From: Otatea glauca
Taxonomy: Eukaryota; Streptophyta; Magnoliopsida; Poales; Poaceae
Assembly: GCA_036346275.1 (NCBI GenBank)
Contig: CM070721.1
Location: 5,840,452 to 5,904,451 of the forward strand
Reading direction: 5' to 3'
Length of the DNA stretch: 64,000 nt
In this document: piece after piece, positions 34,556 through 46,030 of the stretch
Layout of the letters: each line of letters starts with the position of its first letter
Position numbering within the stretch: the first letter of the stretch is position 1
Notes under the pieces: model-generated
The model's database searches: none
The model's input: the letters and a program-made list of their open reading frames with translations, nothing else
What the model was told of the DNA's origin: nothing
Translations under genes and position numbers: made by a program

Positions 34556-36059
34556 ATGGGAGTTGTGTTTCAAATAAATTTTTGTAAGCTATACTGATAT
34601 TAGATGTTTGATATGTGGTATAGTAGGGGCGGATCCAGTATTAGGACATGAGTGTACAGATGTACACCCAAAATTTTGTACAAAAAACCCAGTATTTAGT
34701 AGGTATATTAGGTGTATATATTAGTAAGTAGGTTGAAAATGCATATTTCAGCCTTTGAGGCTATCCAACCCGGCTTTAATCGGTGACAGCTTATTGTTGT
34801 AACAGTCAGCACCAAACACTGATTCTTCAAGCTTCACGCTGCTGCAATACTTCTGCTATTGAACTTCAACAAGACCTGAAAACGAAAATAGCAGAGCAAA
34901 GCAACAACTGAACTCCTGCTGGACAGAGCAATGGAGCTTCGCAATACGAAAGATTCATAATTTAGAGAAGACACAGAATTCCTTTTGCGATGCGTCAACT
35001 GCCCGGATCCTTTTCTGTTTTTCTCCTTACTTATAATCAAAAGATGTCAAAGTTAGTTACATTACGTCTGGGCTCCAGATTGCAATCTAAACAGACTCAA
35101 CAACCAACTAGATAAAGCTTTGCCTGACAAAACTCCCTGACCGACACCGAAACTACCCAAAACAGATTACTGCTACTAATCCGACACAATGCCGATTACT
35201 CATCTAAACCACTTCTGGACGCAGACTCTGAAGCCAACCAAAACAAAACGACTCAGACCTGAACCGGGAGAACAAGTTTAACACAACACTTCTCAGGGAT
35301 GGCCAATGGCGGCTATGTGGACAACAAGCTGATCCAGACCGGTATAGGGACATTACATGCTATGCTGTTAGTGGATTTGAACATGCATGTCATTTTGTTG
35401 GATTTGAACATGTATGTTATTTTCTTGGATTTTCGTCAGTGCATTTGAACATGCTGTGAGTGGATTTGAACATTACACACCGGCTAAACTAGCACAGCTG
35501 TGTGTTCACTCATGGCTCAAGTAAATGGTTGTTTTTTTTTACCCAAACAATGTTTTTAAGGAAAAAAATTCCGGTGATATTCAAAAGGTTTTCTTATGCT
35601 CAGGAAAATACAAGTGGAAATTTTTTACATGTGGAAAAATTTACAAAGCTCACAAGGCCTAAGCCTTCTTGGACTGCATGTTGGCTACTCTAGTATCTTA
35701 CATTTAACTCTCGTCCTAACTTTTCTTGGACTCGCACAGGTGGCGTTGTGAGATGGAGTTCGGTGGGTGGGATCGATCCCGCTGAGATACCAAATGGGTA
35801 AGCACAAGATCCAAATCCCTCCCTTGTTCAATTGCATTTTCCTCCAAATTGACATGTTTCTATTGATTTTCGATTGAGAGAAGCTTCATCCATGCCGATC
35901 GATGCGGGGGTCGATGGATATGCTGCTGTGAGCCCCGAGCTGGAAGGCAACGAGTGGGATGGTCCCGATTAACGACTGGCAGAAGTGATAAAAGCCTGAA
36001 GTGTGACTTTTGTGGCTCCTGATAATCTTCTTTTTTTAAAAAAAAAAAAGTTAGTTTCC
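34556..36059. other. Intergenic, transposon remnants
   Basis: GGGGCGGATCCAG at 34627 resembles a common plant transposon terminus, but no partner end was found. No gene is recognised. Confidence 0.35.
35370..35475 (+). repeat. GTGGATTTGAACATG direct repeats
   Basis: GGATTTGAACATG or GCATTTGAACATG occurs four times (35374, 35400, 35440, 35461, approximate) at 20-40 bp spacing, with TATTTT/CATTTT linkers. Confidence 0.7.
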
Positions 36060-36300
36060 TTAGTAATGCAATTGTAAAAATAGTCTCTTTTTTTTTATCG
36101 CGGCACTAGTAGACGATATATATCCTCAGCCACGCTACCACACCATAGAAAGAGGTACCGAGCTATAAGGCCTCGGTAGCTATGGTGGCTTTCTAAGCTA
36201 TAAAAGCTCAGTACCTCCTTTCGCGATACGAAAGAACAGTGCGTTTTTGTGGTAGGAGTTATTTTTACAATTACATTTAGAAGGAGACTATATTTGCAAA
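36060..36300. mobile_element. Foldback element with AATTGTAAAAATA ends
   Basis: AATTGTAAAAATAGTCTC (36068 on) is inverted as GAGTTATTTTTACAATTA (36257 on). An inner hairpin pairs GAAAGAGGTACCGAGCT with AGCTCAGTACCTCCTTTC. The same AATTGTAAAAATAAC end occurs at 63788, in the truncated element at the window edge. Confidence 0.5.
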
Positions 36301-36439
36301 ATAAAATTTATCGAGCTTTAAAAAAACAATGATTTGCATAAGACGGAAGGAGAATCTTTTCTGTGCTATTAAAATGTATCGGTGAATTTTGATTGTACAG
36401 AACTAAATCGTGATCGTCGGATGCTATCGACTACCGAGT

Positions 36440-36990
36440 ATGGAACCAAGTGGATAATCATACGCGGCGTGCTAGACCGTGACCGCCGCTCCCTACATGA
36501 GCAAATCAAGAAAACGTGCGACTGCCGGTCCCTATGCGAGCAAATCGAGGAAACACGCGAAACGGTTGAAATGATACAATCTGTGATTTCGCTGGAACGG
36601 AAGGTCCGTCTCGGGAAAAACGGAAAACGGTAAAAAGGACCTAAACAGAATTTTATTTTCCGAAAAAGGGCTTAAATGTAATGCTAGAAAAATACAAAAA
36701 GGACTTAAATGCAATGTATATCTTTTTTTAAAAGGACCTGAACGTATTTTTTTTGAAAAAGGACCTAAACGTAATTTTGATTTTCCGAAAAAGGACCCGA
36801 GCGCAATGCCTAAAAATGCATAAAGTACCTAAATGTAATATATATTCTTTTTTTTAAAAAGGACATAATCGTAATTTTTTTTCTGAAAAAAGACCTAAAC
36901 GTAATTTTTTTTCGAGAAAGGACCTAAGCGTAATTTTTTTTGGCGGCTCGGCTCGAGCCGCCGCCGGGCCGGCTCAAAGCGTCCTGGGGC
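36440..36990 (+). repeat. Array of ~32-bp AGGACCTAAACGTAAT units, copy 2
   Basis: About ten units run from 36632 to 36945, each with AAAAAGGACCTAAACGTAAT variants and T-rich linkers. The left flank repeats GAGCAAATCGAGGAAAC-like blocks twice. The right flank is the palindromic GGCTCGGCTCGAGCCGCC. The unit order matches the copy at 46.5 kb. Confidence 0.85.
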
Positions 36991-37104
36991 GCGATTCATG
37001 GAAAGTTTAGTGTAGGTATGATTTTGCCTTCCAAGTTCCAATTGTGGTTCTCTGTGGTCTGCTGTATGGTGCAACCCACTCATTATAAATCTCCGACTCC
37101 TAAG

Positions 37105-37574
37105 AATATGTACAATGATTCACAGTTAGCTATCTATAAGAGATATCAAATAGGATTTTAAGTGATGTGGAGGAGAGAGAAGAAGGAAAGAGAAAACCGA
37201 TGTCTACTATTTAATAGGCAGTCTGTTAATTGAACGAGAGACCGTTACAAATAACTATATAGACGATCCATTGTATGAATTATTTTTAATGCTGTCTGCA
37301 GATGATTTAGAGATGTATTATAAAACTATGCTACATAGAATTTTGGATGATATGGAGGAGATAGAGTAGAAAAGAGAAAGATGGTGTCTACTATTTAATA
37401 GACGATACTATAGACAGTTTTATACTTTGTATACTATTGTACAAACAGTCTATTAATTCTATAAGAGATCATTATAGACAGTTATATAGACATTCTATTA
37501 TATAAATTATATTTAATTCTATTTATAGGTAAATATAGAGGTGTATTACATCTAAACCACTGTACATATACATG
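37105..37574. mobile_element. MITE related to the element at 30431-30714
   Basis: The left end AATATGTACAATGATTCA faces CACTGTACATATACATG on the right. The interior twice contains GATGTGGAGGAGAGAG-like and CTACTATTTAATAG blocks. It abuts the presumed promoter of the prenyltransferase gene. Confidence 0.45.
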
Positions 37575-37908
37575 CCCTTGGCCCGACAAAATTCGCTCGC
37601 GCGGTCTGGCAGCCACCCAACCCGCACCTGCTCCACCACCACCCGCTGTCCGGCGTCCGTTTCTAGCCTTTTCGTCCGTATTCTACTCGTGGCGCGAGGG
37701 AGTGGACGAGTGGTGGCGCCCGCGGGGAGGCGCCCTCCTCCGCCGAACCAGGCGCCAGCACGGAGCACGGCAAGGGAAAGAGAATCTTCACGAGTTCTTC
37801 GTGGCACGCTGCCTGTCACCCCCTCCAGCCCGGACGGGTACAAAAGCCCGATCCCCTCCTGCGCCTCCTCCCCCGCCCCCGTCGCCTCCCGAGCCCTGAG
37901 CACCGCAG

Positions 37909-39446
37909 GTTAGTTGAATCTTTTCTGTAATCGATCCTTGGGTCGTGTGCTCTTGCTTTGCTTCTCACGCTTGCTCACCACGTGTTCGATGGAATAGCTG
38001 TGAGGTGTAGGTGTGTTCGTTCTTGTCTGGGCCGATTCGAGGCGGTGGTTTGGTTTATGCTAATCTGCTAGTTAGTTGCTGCTAGTTGTGTTGCTGGTGG
38101 TGTACTTATGAGTGCTGGTTTGGACTCCGAAGCTTGTTGCTAAATCTTGTAGTTTTCTGTGATGTTATGAAAGCTTCTTCTTACCTTACAAGAGCAGTAC
38201 GAATTTTTTTAAAAAAGAAACGGCAGAAGCTCTTCCCTGCATTAAAGAAGGATGGTAAATAGTACAGCAGAAATTTGAGACAGGGACACCGTGGACCTTT
38301 AAAACAAAATATTACAGCATGAAACGGAGAAAGACCACTGCCCTGACAAAGCGTAAAAATATTTTGACAACCAAGTAGTAGGTATCAGCCTTCCTTCAAT
38401 AGTGTTTTGTCAGTGTGTTATCTGTCCTGTGAGGAAACCTCCTCCTGGCTGAACCCGACTAGTTCTTGGAAAAGCTCCCAGTGTATGCTTCCGGATCTGT
38501 AGGAACCCGTCTCCTGCGAATTTTATGGCCTGGGAGCAGTAAGAATTTGAGAAGGTTAAAAAGTGCTTTATGCTGGGTGCATAAGCATAATCTTGTTCCA
38601 GGAAAGGAAAAGGAAAGCTGCTGTTCTTGAGGTGCTCTGAATGTTCTGTACAATTTTCAGCACTGTGAAAAAGTTGTCTTTTTTCCTGTTCCCTTGTCAT
38701 GTCTGTCAGCAAGTTGGAAATTGTCAGACACTTTGGGTCACTAAGAAATTGTGCAGTAAAGTCAATTAAAATCTGGTGCTGCAAATGCTCTCTCTCCCAA
38801 TTCCGTTTTCTTTACACTAATCTCCTAGTCTCTCTGCAAGCTTCAGTTCTGTAAGGAATTATATTTGGTAGTTTCAGTTCTCATCACAGAGATATTTCAT
38901 AGCCTGAGATGCCTCTTGTTTCCCACATAAAAAGGTTCTTAGTTGTTCCCAGAATTTTAATTGGGTAGAGATGATGCATGTTCGTTCAACCCTTAACGCG
39001 CACACCTTTTCTTTCTTGAAAAAGTGTAGAACTTCATTTATTGCCTGATGTCTGATTTTTTTTCCATCGTATATCTCACTTTATTCCGCACTAGTGTTAT
39101 ATATATCGTACTCAAATTCTGACGGTGAACATTTGCTTTTTCCTTGACCTGTGCAAGGAAGTCTGAAACCTTGTGGTCTTTTCCTATTTGTAGCGTAGGT
39201 ATTGGTTGCTCGGTCCCTCCTCGTCAAAATGCCTGACTCCCTTATCACTTACCTTCAGTTGTAAGATTTAGATTCGTAAACAGTGGCATATAAATTAATC
39301 TCTTGGTGAAAAATAAGCATTCGGGTGACAGGGTGTTAGGCATCTAAAGAACATTAAAGAGCTGTAACTTTTATTGTGCTGACATCTGCAAATCTTCTGA
39401 CACTTTGCAAGGCACTGATCGGTTCTGGTTTATTTTGTTGGATTAG
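37909..39446 (+). other. 5'UTR intron of the cis-prenyltransferase gene
   Basis: A donor at CACCGCAG|GTTAGTTG and an acceptor at TTGGATTAG|GATCC, nine bases before the start codon, define a 1538-bp leader intron. The first exon would be a GC- and CT-rich leader ending at 37908. A GTACAAAAG sequence at 37839 may act as a weak TATA. The intron contains a T-rich repeat piece at 38205-38390 and an open minus-strand stretch at 38410-38784 of no recognised family. Confidence 0.6.
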
Positions 39447-39455
39447 GATCCAAAC

Positions 39456-40325
39456 ATGGAGAAGAAGCCTGATGAGATCATTACAACTGGTGTTCTTGCA
39501 AGTCTGCAGAGTTTTCTACGCAAATGCCTCGTAGCTGTCCTTTCATATGGCCCAATGCCTAAACACATTGCGTTTATAATGGACGGTAACCGTAGATATG
39601 CCAAATTTAGAAGTATCGAGGAAGGCACTGGTCACAGGGTGGGCTTCTCCGCTCTAATTGCAAGCCTTCTCTACTGCTATGAAATGGGTGTGAAGTATAT
39701 TACAGTGTATGCATTTAGTATCGACAATTTTAATCGACAACCTAGTGAGGTGCAGTACTTGATGGAGTTGATGGAGGAAAAGATCAATGAACTATTGGAA
39801 AACAGAAATGTCATCAACAAGGTTAACTGTAAGATCAACTTCTGGGGGAACTTGGACCTGTTAAGCGAATCAGTAAAGTTAGCAGCTCAGAAGCTGATGG
39901 CGAGCACCGCTGAAAACACAGGGTTGGTCTTCTCCATTTGCATGCCATACAACTCGACTTCTGAGATTGTCAAAGCTGTTAACGAGCTCTGTGCAGAAAA
40001 GAGGGGCATGATACAAAGAGGGCATGCTGGCAACTCTAATGTTCATGCTGCAAATAATGCTGTGCGTTCGGTGATTTCGGTGGCCGATTTGGACCACCAT
40101 ATGTACAGCGCCGGTTGCCCAGATACTGACATTGTGATCCGGACCTCAGGCGAGACTCGGTTGAGCAATTTCCTTCTGTGGCAGACGACGTTTAGCCATT
40201 TGCAGAACCCAGACCCTCTGTGGCCTGAGTTCTCTTTTAGGCACCTTGTTTGGGCCATATTACAGTACCAGAGAGTGTACCCTTATCTAGAGCAAAACAG
40301 AAAGCTGGCTAAGAAGCAGCTGTGA
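39456..40325 (+). CDS. cis-Prenyltransferase / dehydrodolichyl diphosphate synthase
   Basis: The 289-residue product is encoded in one coding exon. It adds isopentenyl diphosphate units in cis to farnesyl diphosphate, giving the polyprenyl diphosphate used for dolichol. The conserved regions are in order: HIAFIMDGNRRYAK (37-50) with catalytic D43, GHRVGF (59-64), YAFSIDNFNR (85-94) and RTSGETRLSNFLLWQ (229-243), which holds the arginines and serine that bind diphosphate. There is no plastid-type extension. The N terminus is short and has a hydrophobic patch (CLVAVLSYG, 24-32), consistent with the ER-associated class. The length matches that class. The start is fixed by the splice acceptor nine bases upstream. 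Confidence 0.95.
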   Translation: MEKKPDEIITTGVLASLQSFLRKCLVAVLSYGPMPKHIAFIMDGNRRYAKFRSIEEGTGHRVGFSALIASLLYCYEMGVKYITVYAFSIDNFNRQPSEVQYLMELMEEKINELLENRNVINKVNCKINFWGNLDLLSESVKLAAQKLMASTAENTGLVFSICMPYNSTSEIVKAVNELCAEKRGMIQRGHAGNSNVHAANNAVRSVISVADLDHHMYSAGCPDTDIVIRTSGETRLSNFLLWQTTFSHLQNPDPLWPEFSFRHLVWAILQYQRVYPYLEQNRKLAKKQL

Positions 40326-40374
40326 TATCTTCTTTTTTGGAAGGAAGGAGACAGATATATAGCAAGGAAAAGAT

Positions 40375-40696
40375 AGCTATACATCAACCTGTCCAAAGCG
40401 CTCTCTTTTATTTTCCCTTAAATTGGAAATACCAAAAGGATAGTTATGCCATTACCGGACAGGTCAGACATGTGTATTATGGATTCTCCATTTTGCTACT
40501 GTATAGCTGTAGCTTATTCGAACTTGTACCAACCAAGCTATACATCAACCTGTCCAAAGCTCTCTCTTTTATTTTCCCTTAAATTGGAAATACCAAAATG
40601 ATAGTTATGCCATTACGGACAGGTCAGACGTGTATTATGGATTCTACATTTTGCTACTGTATAACTTTAGCTTATTCGAACTTGCACCAACCAATG
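40375..40696 (+). repeat. 161-bp tandem duplication in the prenyltransferase 3' region
   Basis: AGCTATACATCAACCTGTCC begins at 40375 and again at 40536, and the copies differ by a few substitutions and small deletions. It starts 50 bp after the stop codon, so it most likely doubles part of the 3'UTR. Confidence 0.93.
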
Positions 40697-41070
40697 CAGT
40701 GGCCCCGAAGCCGAGAGCGACAGGCTTCCTGGGCTCGGCACGATCTAAATACCAAGATTGAACGGGAGATTTAATGATTTGTCCCGTTAAGTCGGTAGGA
40801 ATTGATGATTCCTCACTAAATTGATTTGTCCCGTTAAGTTGATAGAATTGATGATTCATCACTAAATTGAGGCAAATCATCAAGAAAGGGCGTTTTTTTA
40901 CACGTTTTGCAGCGGTTGCTCGTCAAACCCAGCGCCGCTGATTCGCCGCATCTCCCGCCGCTGGCCGGTCTCTCCCACGAGGCCACGACCTCGTCTCGCT
41001 CTCGCCTCCGCTCCCCAAACCCGCGCGCGCTCAAACCCCAAAACCCCAAGCCACCCCAGTGCTCCCACCC

Positions 41071-42462
41071 AGGGTTTGAAATCTTGAGGCGAGTGAAATT
41101 TGAAATTTTGGAAAAATCCTGGACGAAATACAAAAACAAAAATTTAAATCCAGTTTTTTTTAACCGGGATATCACTGAGAAATACCGAAATCTTGCCGAG
41201 ATTTCGGTAAAATTGAACCAAGCGAAAAATAATGCAAAACATGTTGAAATTATTTGTGGATGGTCCTGACACATCAGTAATATTCTCATAAAATTTCAAA
41301 TGATGATTAAGCCTGAGGAATTTTTAAAAATTTCTTGATAAAAGGATGATCGACAAATTTGAACCGAATGAAAAATAGAACAAACTACGTTATAAAATTT
41401 TTATGCATGGTCCTTATGCAGCAATAATGTTGACATAAAAGTTTTAGATGATAATCAAGCTTCAGGAATTTTTAAAAATTCTGACAGTGCTACTATCCTA
41501 GTAAAAGCCTTACCGGCAAACTTCAACCTAATGAAAAATAGTTCAAACCACGTTATAAAATTTTGAACATTTTTGTGCATGTTCCTGATGCATCATCAAT
41601 GTTTTCATAAAATTTTTAGATGATTATAAAGCTTCAAGAATTTTCAAAAATTCTGACAATGCTACATCCTGATAAAAGCTTGATGATCAATGCTTAGATT
41701 TGCTTGAGCAACAAAGAAGGTTTAGAATTTTTGAAACTTTTACAGAAGGGTTCTAAGGAAATTGTTAAGTTCTCATAAAATTTTTGAATTATGATCACAA
41801 TCCAGTGTATTTATAAAATTCTTACAAAGGTATTGTACCATTTATGTTCTTTATTTTTGAAATATAACAAATGAATTTGAATGCTTCCATAGATTTGATT
41901 AAGCAAACAAAAAAGTTTAAAAATTTTAAAAAATTTAGAGAATGGTTCTAAGGCAATTCTTAAGCTCTCATAAAAATTTTAGATCATGATCACACTCGAG
42001 AAAATTTATAAAATTATGACACAATTACTGTCTCATTTTTGTTCATTTATTTTTTGATTTTTCAAATATAACAAATGAAGTTAAAGTATTTTTAAAATTT
42101 TTATTTATGATCCTAGACCTCTAAAGATAGTACCATAAATTATTTAGAGCATGAACAAGCTTGTAAAATTTTATAAAAATCTTACTGTATTTCTACCGAA
42201 ATTATAAAATATCTCAAAAATTCGGTTTTTTAACACATTTTCATGGAAGATGACTTTCTTAAGGGTTATTGGGCCAAATCGCATCAAATCCGGCCCTCAG
42301 AACACAAAATCCGGTCATAATACTTGAGATTTCGATCAGATTTGATGAAATCCTCAAAATTTTCAAAATACTATAGCATTTTTACTTTTTTTACCCAGCC
42401 GAAATTTTGTATTCCATCTCCGGCCGAAATCCAAAATCTCGATTTCCAAAATTTGGAACCTC
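41071..42462. mobile_element. 1392-bp insertion with 10-bp direct repeats
   Basis: GCTCCCACCC flanks it at 41061-41070 and 42463-42472. The ends are AGGGTTTGAAATCTTG and, inverted, GAGGTTCCAAATTTTGG, a weak terminal repeat. The interior contains repeated AAAATTTTTA-GAT-ATGAT-A-GCTT blocks at about 150-bp spacing (41290, 41440, 41615, 41760, 41965), plus ACCGAAATTTCGG-like ends. It is non-coding. The superfamily is uncertain; a 10-bp duplication favours Mutator-like. Confidence 0.65.
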
Positions 42463-42484
42463 GCTCCCACCCTCACCAAGTCAA

Positions 42485-42960
42485 CCCCCACTCCACGCCC
42501 ATGGCGTCGCCCCTTCCTCCTCGTACTCGTCACCTTCGTCGCCGCCCAGATCAAGAAGCCTTCACCGCCGCCGTCGCTGCCCAGCAGCAGTACACCAACG
42601 GCCTGGCGGTATCGATTTCTCACTTCCTTTGATGAGGTCTGTTCGCTCTCAAAGCCGAAAAGTCACAGCCTCACAGATCTCCCGTTCTGCAGTGGATGCC
42701 CTGCGCGAGGTGTTCAGGCAATGGGGCCTAAACGATGGCACAGGGGTGGCGCCGCCGCCAGAGGATGGCCCATGCGTGAAGAAAGTCTGGTTCGAGTCCT
42801 TCGCGACGACCGCCTCCATCAACTACAGCTGCTCCAACCTGACCAACGAGGGCCGCATGACGCACCTGTGCACGTCTTCCTCGCCCGTGGTCTCTGATCT
42901 TTTGCTTCCAACGCCCCTTTGCGTGGGGATTGATGTGCGGCTCTGGATGATGCAGGAATG
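42485..42960 (+). pseudogene. Possible receptor-kinase first-exon fragment, frameshifted
   Basis: One frame gives a signal-peptide-like RRPFLLVLVTFVAAQIKK. After a frame change, another gives SAVDALREVFRQWGL followed by CSNLTNEGRMTHLCT. This order (secretion signal, xALxxxxxxWGL, cysteine-rich CDCS/CHIT-like block) loosely resembles the N terminus of LRR-malectin receptor kinases of the At1g56130 type. No LRRs or kinase domain follow. The family assignment is by recall and weak. The 1392-bp insertion at 41071 lies just upstream. Confidence 0.25.
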
Positions 42961-43545
42961 CCACTGGCTACTGGCTCCTGGAAAGTCACTAAGACCATCT
43001 CTAACAACGTTCTCTAAATTTGGATCCCTATATCTTTATATACAGAATTCTCCAAAAAGATTTCTTTCCTATATTTCTTCTCTCTCCGATAGCATTCCCT
43101 AAATCCTACTCTCTATTTTCTTCCTCCTATATTATAATGATATTTTATAACCACCATAGGAGCAATGTCTATTTTTTAGAAAGGAAAAACCAACATTGAA
43201 AGTCAAATAGAGTGGAATTCTACATTTCTACTGCCAGGCAGCCACTTTGCTACCAACTCGAGCCAAGGATGTTCTCTAGGCAAGAGCATGCAGCTTTCTT
43301 AAACACTTGTCAGGCACATACAAGAAATCATGTCCTTCAAAAAATAGTTCCTAGCTTACTGATATCTATCATCCTGAATAGAGCATGTTATCCAATTGCA
43401 AATTGGGATCGCAAGGGAATACCCACTATCTATTGTATGCAATACTAGCTATTGGCTGCCGCAATCTTCCTGTTCTATTTGTCTAAGGTTACTTCTCTAC
43501 AATTCTACATGTCCGCCCACTGAGGTTAAATAAAAGAGCAAAGAC
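42961..43545. other. Intergenic, MITE-like stretch
   Basis: AAGACCATCTCTAACAACG at 42991 resembles the GAGCATCTCCAACA end of common grass MITEs. No matching far end was identified and no gene is recognised. Confidence 0.3.
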
Positions 43546-44700
43546 TTATCCATAGCTGATCTCCTCAAGATACTGCAGAGCTATTGAGTATTTAGCTGTT
43601 CTTGCTTCCTTGGTTCCACTTTGTGAACTGCCAATGTTCTTGAGTACGTACGATCCTAGTCCATCATCTGAGGAAAGGAGGACAAATTAAATCATGTAAA
43701 CATACTAACACAAGCAATATTAAATCTAGATTTAGTTCACAGTGATGAACTAAAATAGACTAGAGATTGGCATGAAATGAAAATAGACAGTTCCATGAAA
43801 TGAAAAATCCACCATATTATGAATGGAATATACCGAGCTAGGAGATAAAATGACATCCAACATACTGTAGAAATGACATAGTACATATCATCATCATATC
43901 AGCTATAAAATGCCCCAGAATCCTCAGTTGAGTTTATCTAGAACATATCTATAATCAATCCATCTGATGGTTGCAGCCCGTAAGGGGATTTTTCTAACAA
44001 ATTGTTGTAACAAAAATGCAGACAAAAGTCATCAATATCAGCAAGATTGAAAAAATAGCACCTCTCGGAGAAGAACTCTGCAAAATCATCAACAACGACT
44101 GCAGCAGGAAAGTTGTCAAGCAGGTGAAATGCAGCAAAGTACTTTCTGATTCCCTCATCATCTTCAACGTATCTACAAGCAAAAAATACATAAACTTGAG
44201 CATAAATTATCCATCGCTGCATGAAATAGATGAGTACCATTTCAACACAATTGCAAACCTCAAACCAGGTTAAAAAAACAATGCAAATATCATAATCCAA
44301 CGCATGCCCAATACCCTACATTTCAATTTATGACTTTTTTACATATGTCAAGTCACATCCATGAGTTCGACACCTCTTACTTGATTTGTATTCTCTTAAG
44401 CACGTTCAGTGATGGATCGACACCCTGGAAGAAAAGGAAAAGGTGTGGCTTAAGAAATCAGGAACAAACAACATATCCAGCTTCACCATAAGCAAAATTG
44501 CCAAACAAGGCCTCTCACTTGGGACAAGAAGGGGGATTGTTCTCCAGAATCCCCTTGCTGCAGATGAACACCACGCCTCAGCCGCTCTCCGTCGCACATT
44601 TATCGCGAACTGGAAAGAAGCGAGGTCTTCCTGCTGTTCTAGCAGCAAGAAGGTGGCAAAATGGACGTAGGGGGAGTGAGAACCCCCAATCCACATGAAC
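43546..44700 (-). pseudogene. Decayed P-loop ATPase (RecA-like, SWSAP1-like)
   Basis: On the minus strand, broken pieces follow in order. A degenerate Walker A region reads SSRKTSLL, then after a frame change FQFAINVRRRAAEA. After another frame change it reads GVVFICSKGILENNPP. A clean exon at 44424-44381 reads GVDPSLNVLKRIQI, and one at 44172-44062 reads KYVEDDEGIRKYFAAFHLLD then AAVVVDDFAEFFSER, a Walker B-like AVVVDD. A terminal exon at 43667-43546 ends TAKYSIALQYLEEISYG. The splice sites of the last three exons are intact, but a middle exon expected between 44062 and 43667 is absent. An in-frame TGA also interrupts the first part. The family assignment is by recall, and intact exons could still be spliced. 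Confidence 0.5.
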
Positions 44701-44999
44701 CAAAGCAGGTCCCGCACCGCACGAACCCGCTAGCCACCTACAGGCAGCGACATAAGCGGCCAGAGGAGACATACCTGAGCTCAAAACCCTATATCTTGTC
44801 ATCCCCGTCACCCGAAAAGGCGAAACCCTAGCTCCGGCGACGAAACCCCCAGCAGGGTGTTGGGCTCCGGAGAGGAGACGGAGGCGAGCTGTCGACGATC
44901 GGGACCGTCGACCGCAAAGAAAGAGGGTGAAAGGTAGTACGGAGGGCGAGACCCAGAGTTTCGCTCGTCCGGAAGATACCCTTGGCGGGCGTACTGAAC

Positions 45000-46030
45000 A
45001 GGGGGGCCAGCACAATCAAACAGGGGACACAAGATCTATATTGGTTCGGGCCGAACGTCCCTACTCCAGTTCGGATGTTGGTATCAGATGCCTTTGATGC
45101 CGCATTTGCGCACCGCTTTACAAATGAGAGCTAGGGTTCCAATATGATAGTGCCGAGCCTCGTTCGTGGGGTGTCCTCTGAAGGAAGCAGAAGCCCCCCT
45201 CCAGAGGGCCCCCCTCCTTATACTGGCCGAAAGGGCGGGTTACATTGGGGATTGGGAGTGAGAGGATGAAGGGACTCATGCCCAAAGCCCTTGTCTTGGT
45301 GACTAGTCTTGTCCGCCTTGCCCTACGCCGGGTTAGTAGACTCTCCGAGCAAGCGGTCGCCGCTTCCTCGGAAACAGCGCACCCACTCTCTGCGGTTTTG
45401 TCGGATGATGACGCGTTGCCATGCGTGGCCCAGCCACGCAGGGTGAGAGGACTCCCATCTTTGACGCGATCGGATGATGGGATCGAGGCTTTGACTTTGG
45501 CGACCTTCGTCTTTGCCTCGGAAGGAGCCACCGCTTCGTGGCGGTCGCTTGGTGGTCGCGATTGTTGGACACGTGGTTAACGACGGTGAAGGACTCGATG
45601 CTCGACCCTTGGCGAGACCGGGATCGGGCTGGTCGGAGGTCGAGGGAGCCCGGTCCGTGACGGAGGTCGAACGCCCTGCTAGGTCGGGAAATAGCTCGGG
45701 GCGGTCAGCTTGGTCGGGAAAGAGCTCCTTTATGGCCTTGCGGGACCTTCGATCGGAGCCTGGCTCGGAACAGTTCGATTGGTGCTCCGGACTGACGGTT
45801 CGGAGACGTCTCCGCCCGAGGTAGGGAATAGTTCCCCGATCCTAGAGGAGGTCACTGAAGCCCCCGGGGCCACGTGTCGTGTGGCGGTCCCGACACGAGC
45901 GTAGGAGCCGAGGGCTGCGGTAAGCGACCCATCCCCGGAGGCTCAAGATCGAGAAGCTTCGTGTTGTGGGCGTGATGCGCGTCAAGGGAGGAGGGGAGCG
46001 CGGGGAGACGGCGACTACTATCTGCTGAGA
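45000..46030. mobile_element. GC-rich LTR-like sequence, boundaries not fixed
   Basis: GATCTATATTGGTTCGGGCC, GTTGGTATCAGATGCC and the GC-rich, repetitive GGTCGGGAAAGAGCTC block resemble Ty3/gypsy LTR sequence of grasses. The many open frames on both strands follow from base composition. No gag or pol and no TG...CA ends with target duplication were found. Confidence 0.35.

Noticed and set aside
38410..38784. 124-residue minus-strand frame in the prenyltransferase leader intron
   Set aside because: It is not recognised and could be retroelement debris; there is not enough support to call a gene.
45118..45904. Multiple 100-residue frames at 45.1-45.9 kb
   Set aside because: GC-rich LTR-like DNA with frames on both strands and no conserved motif.
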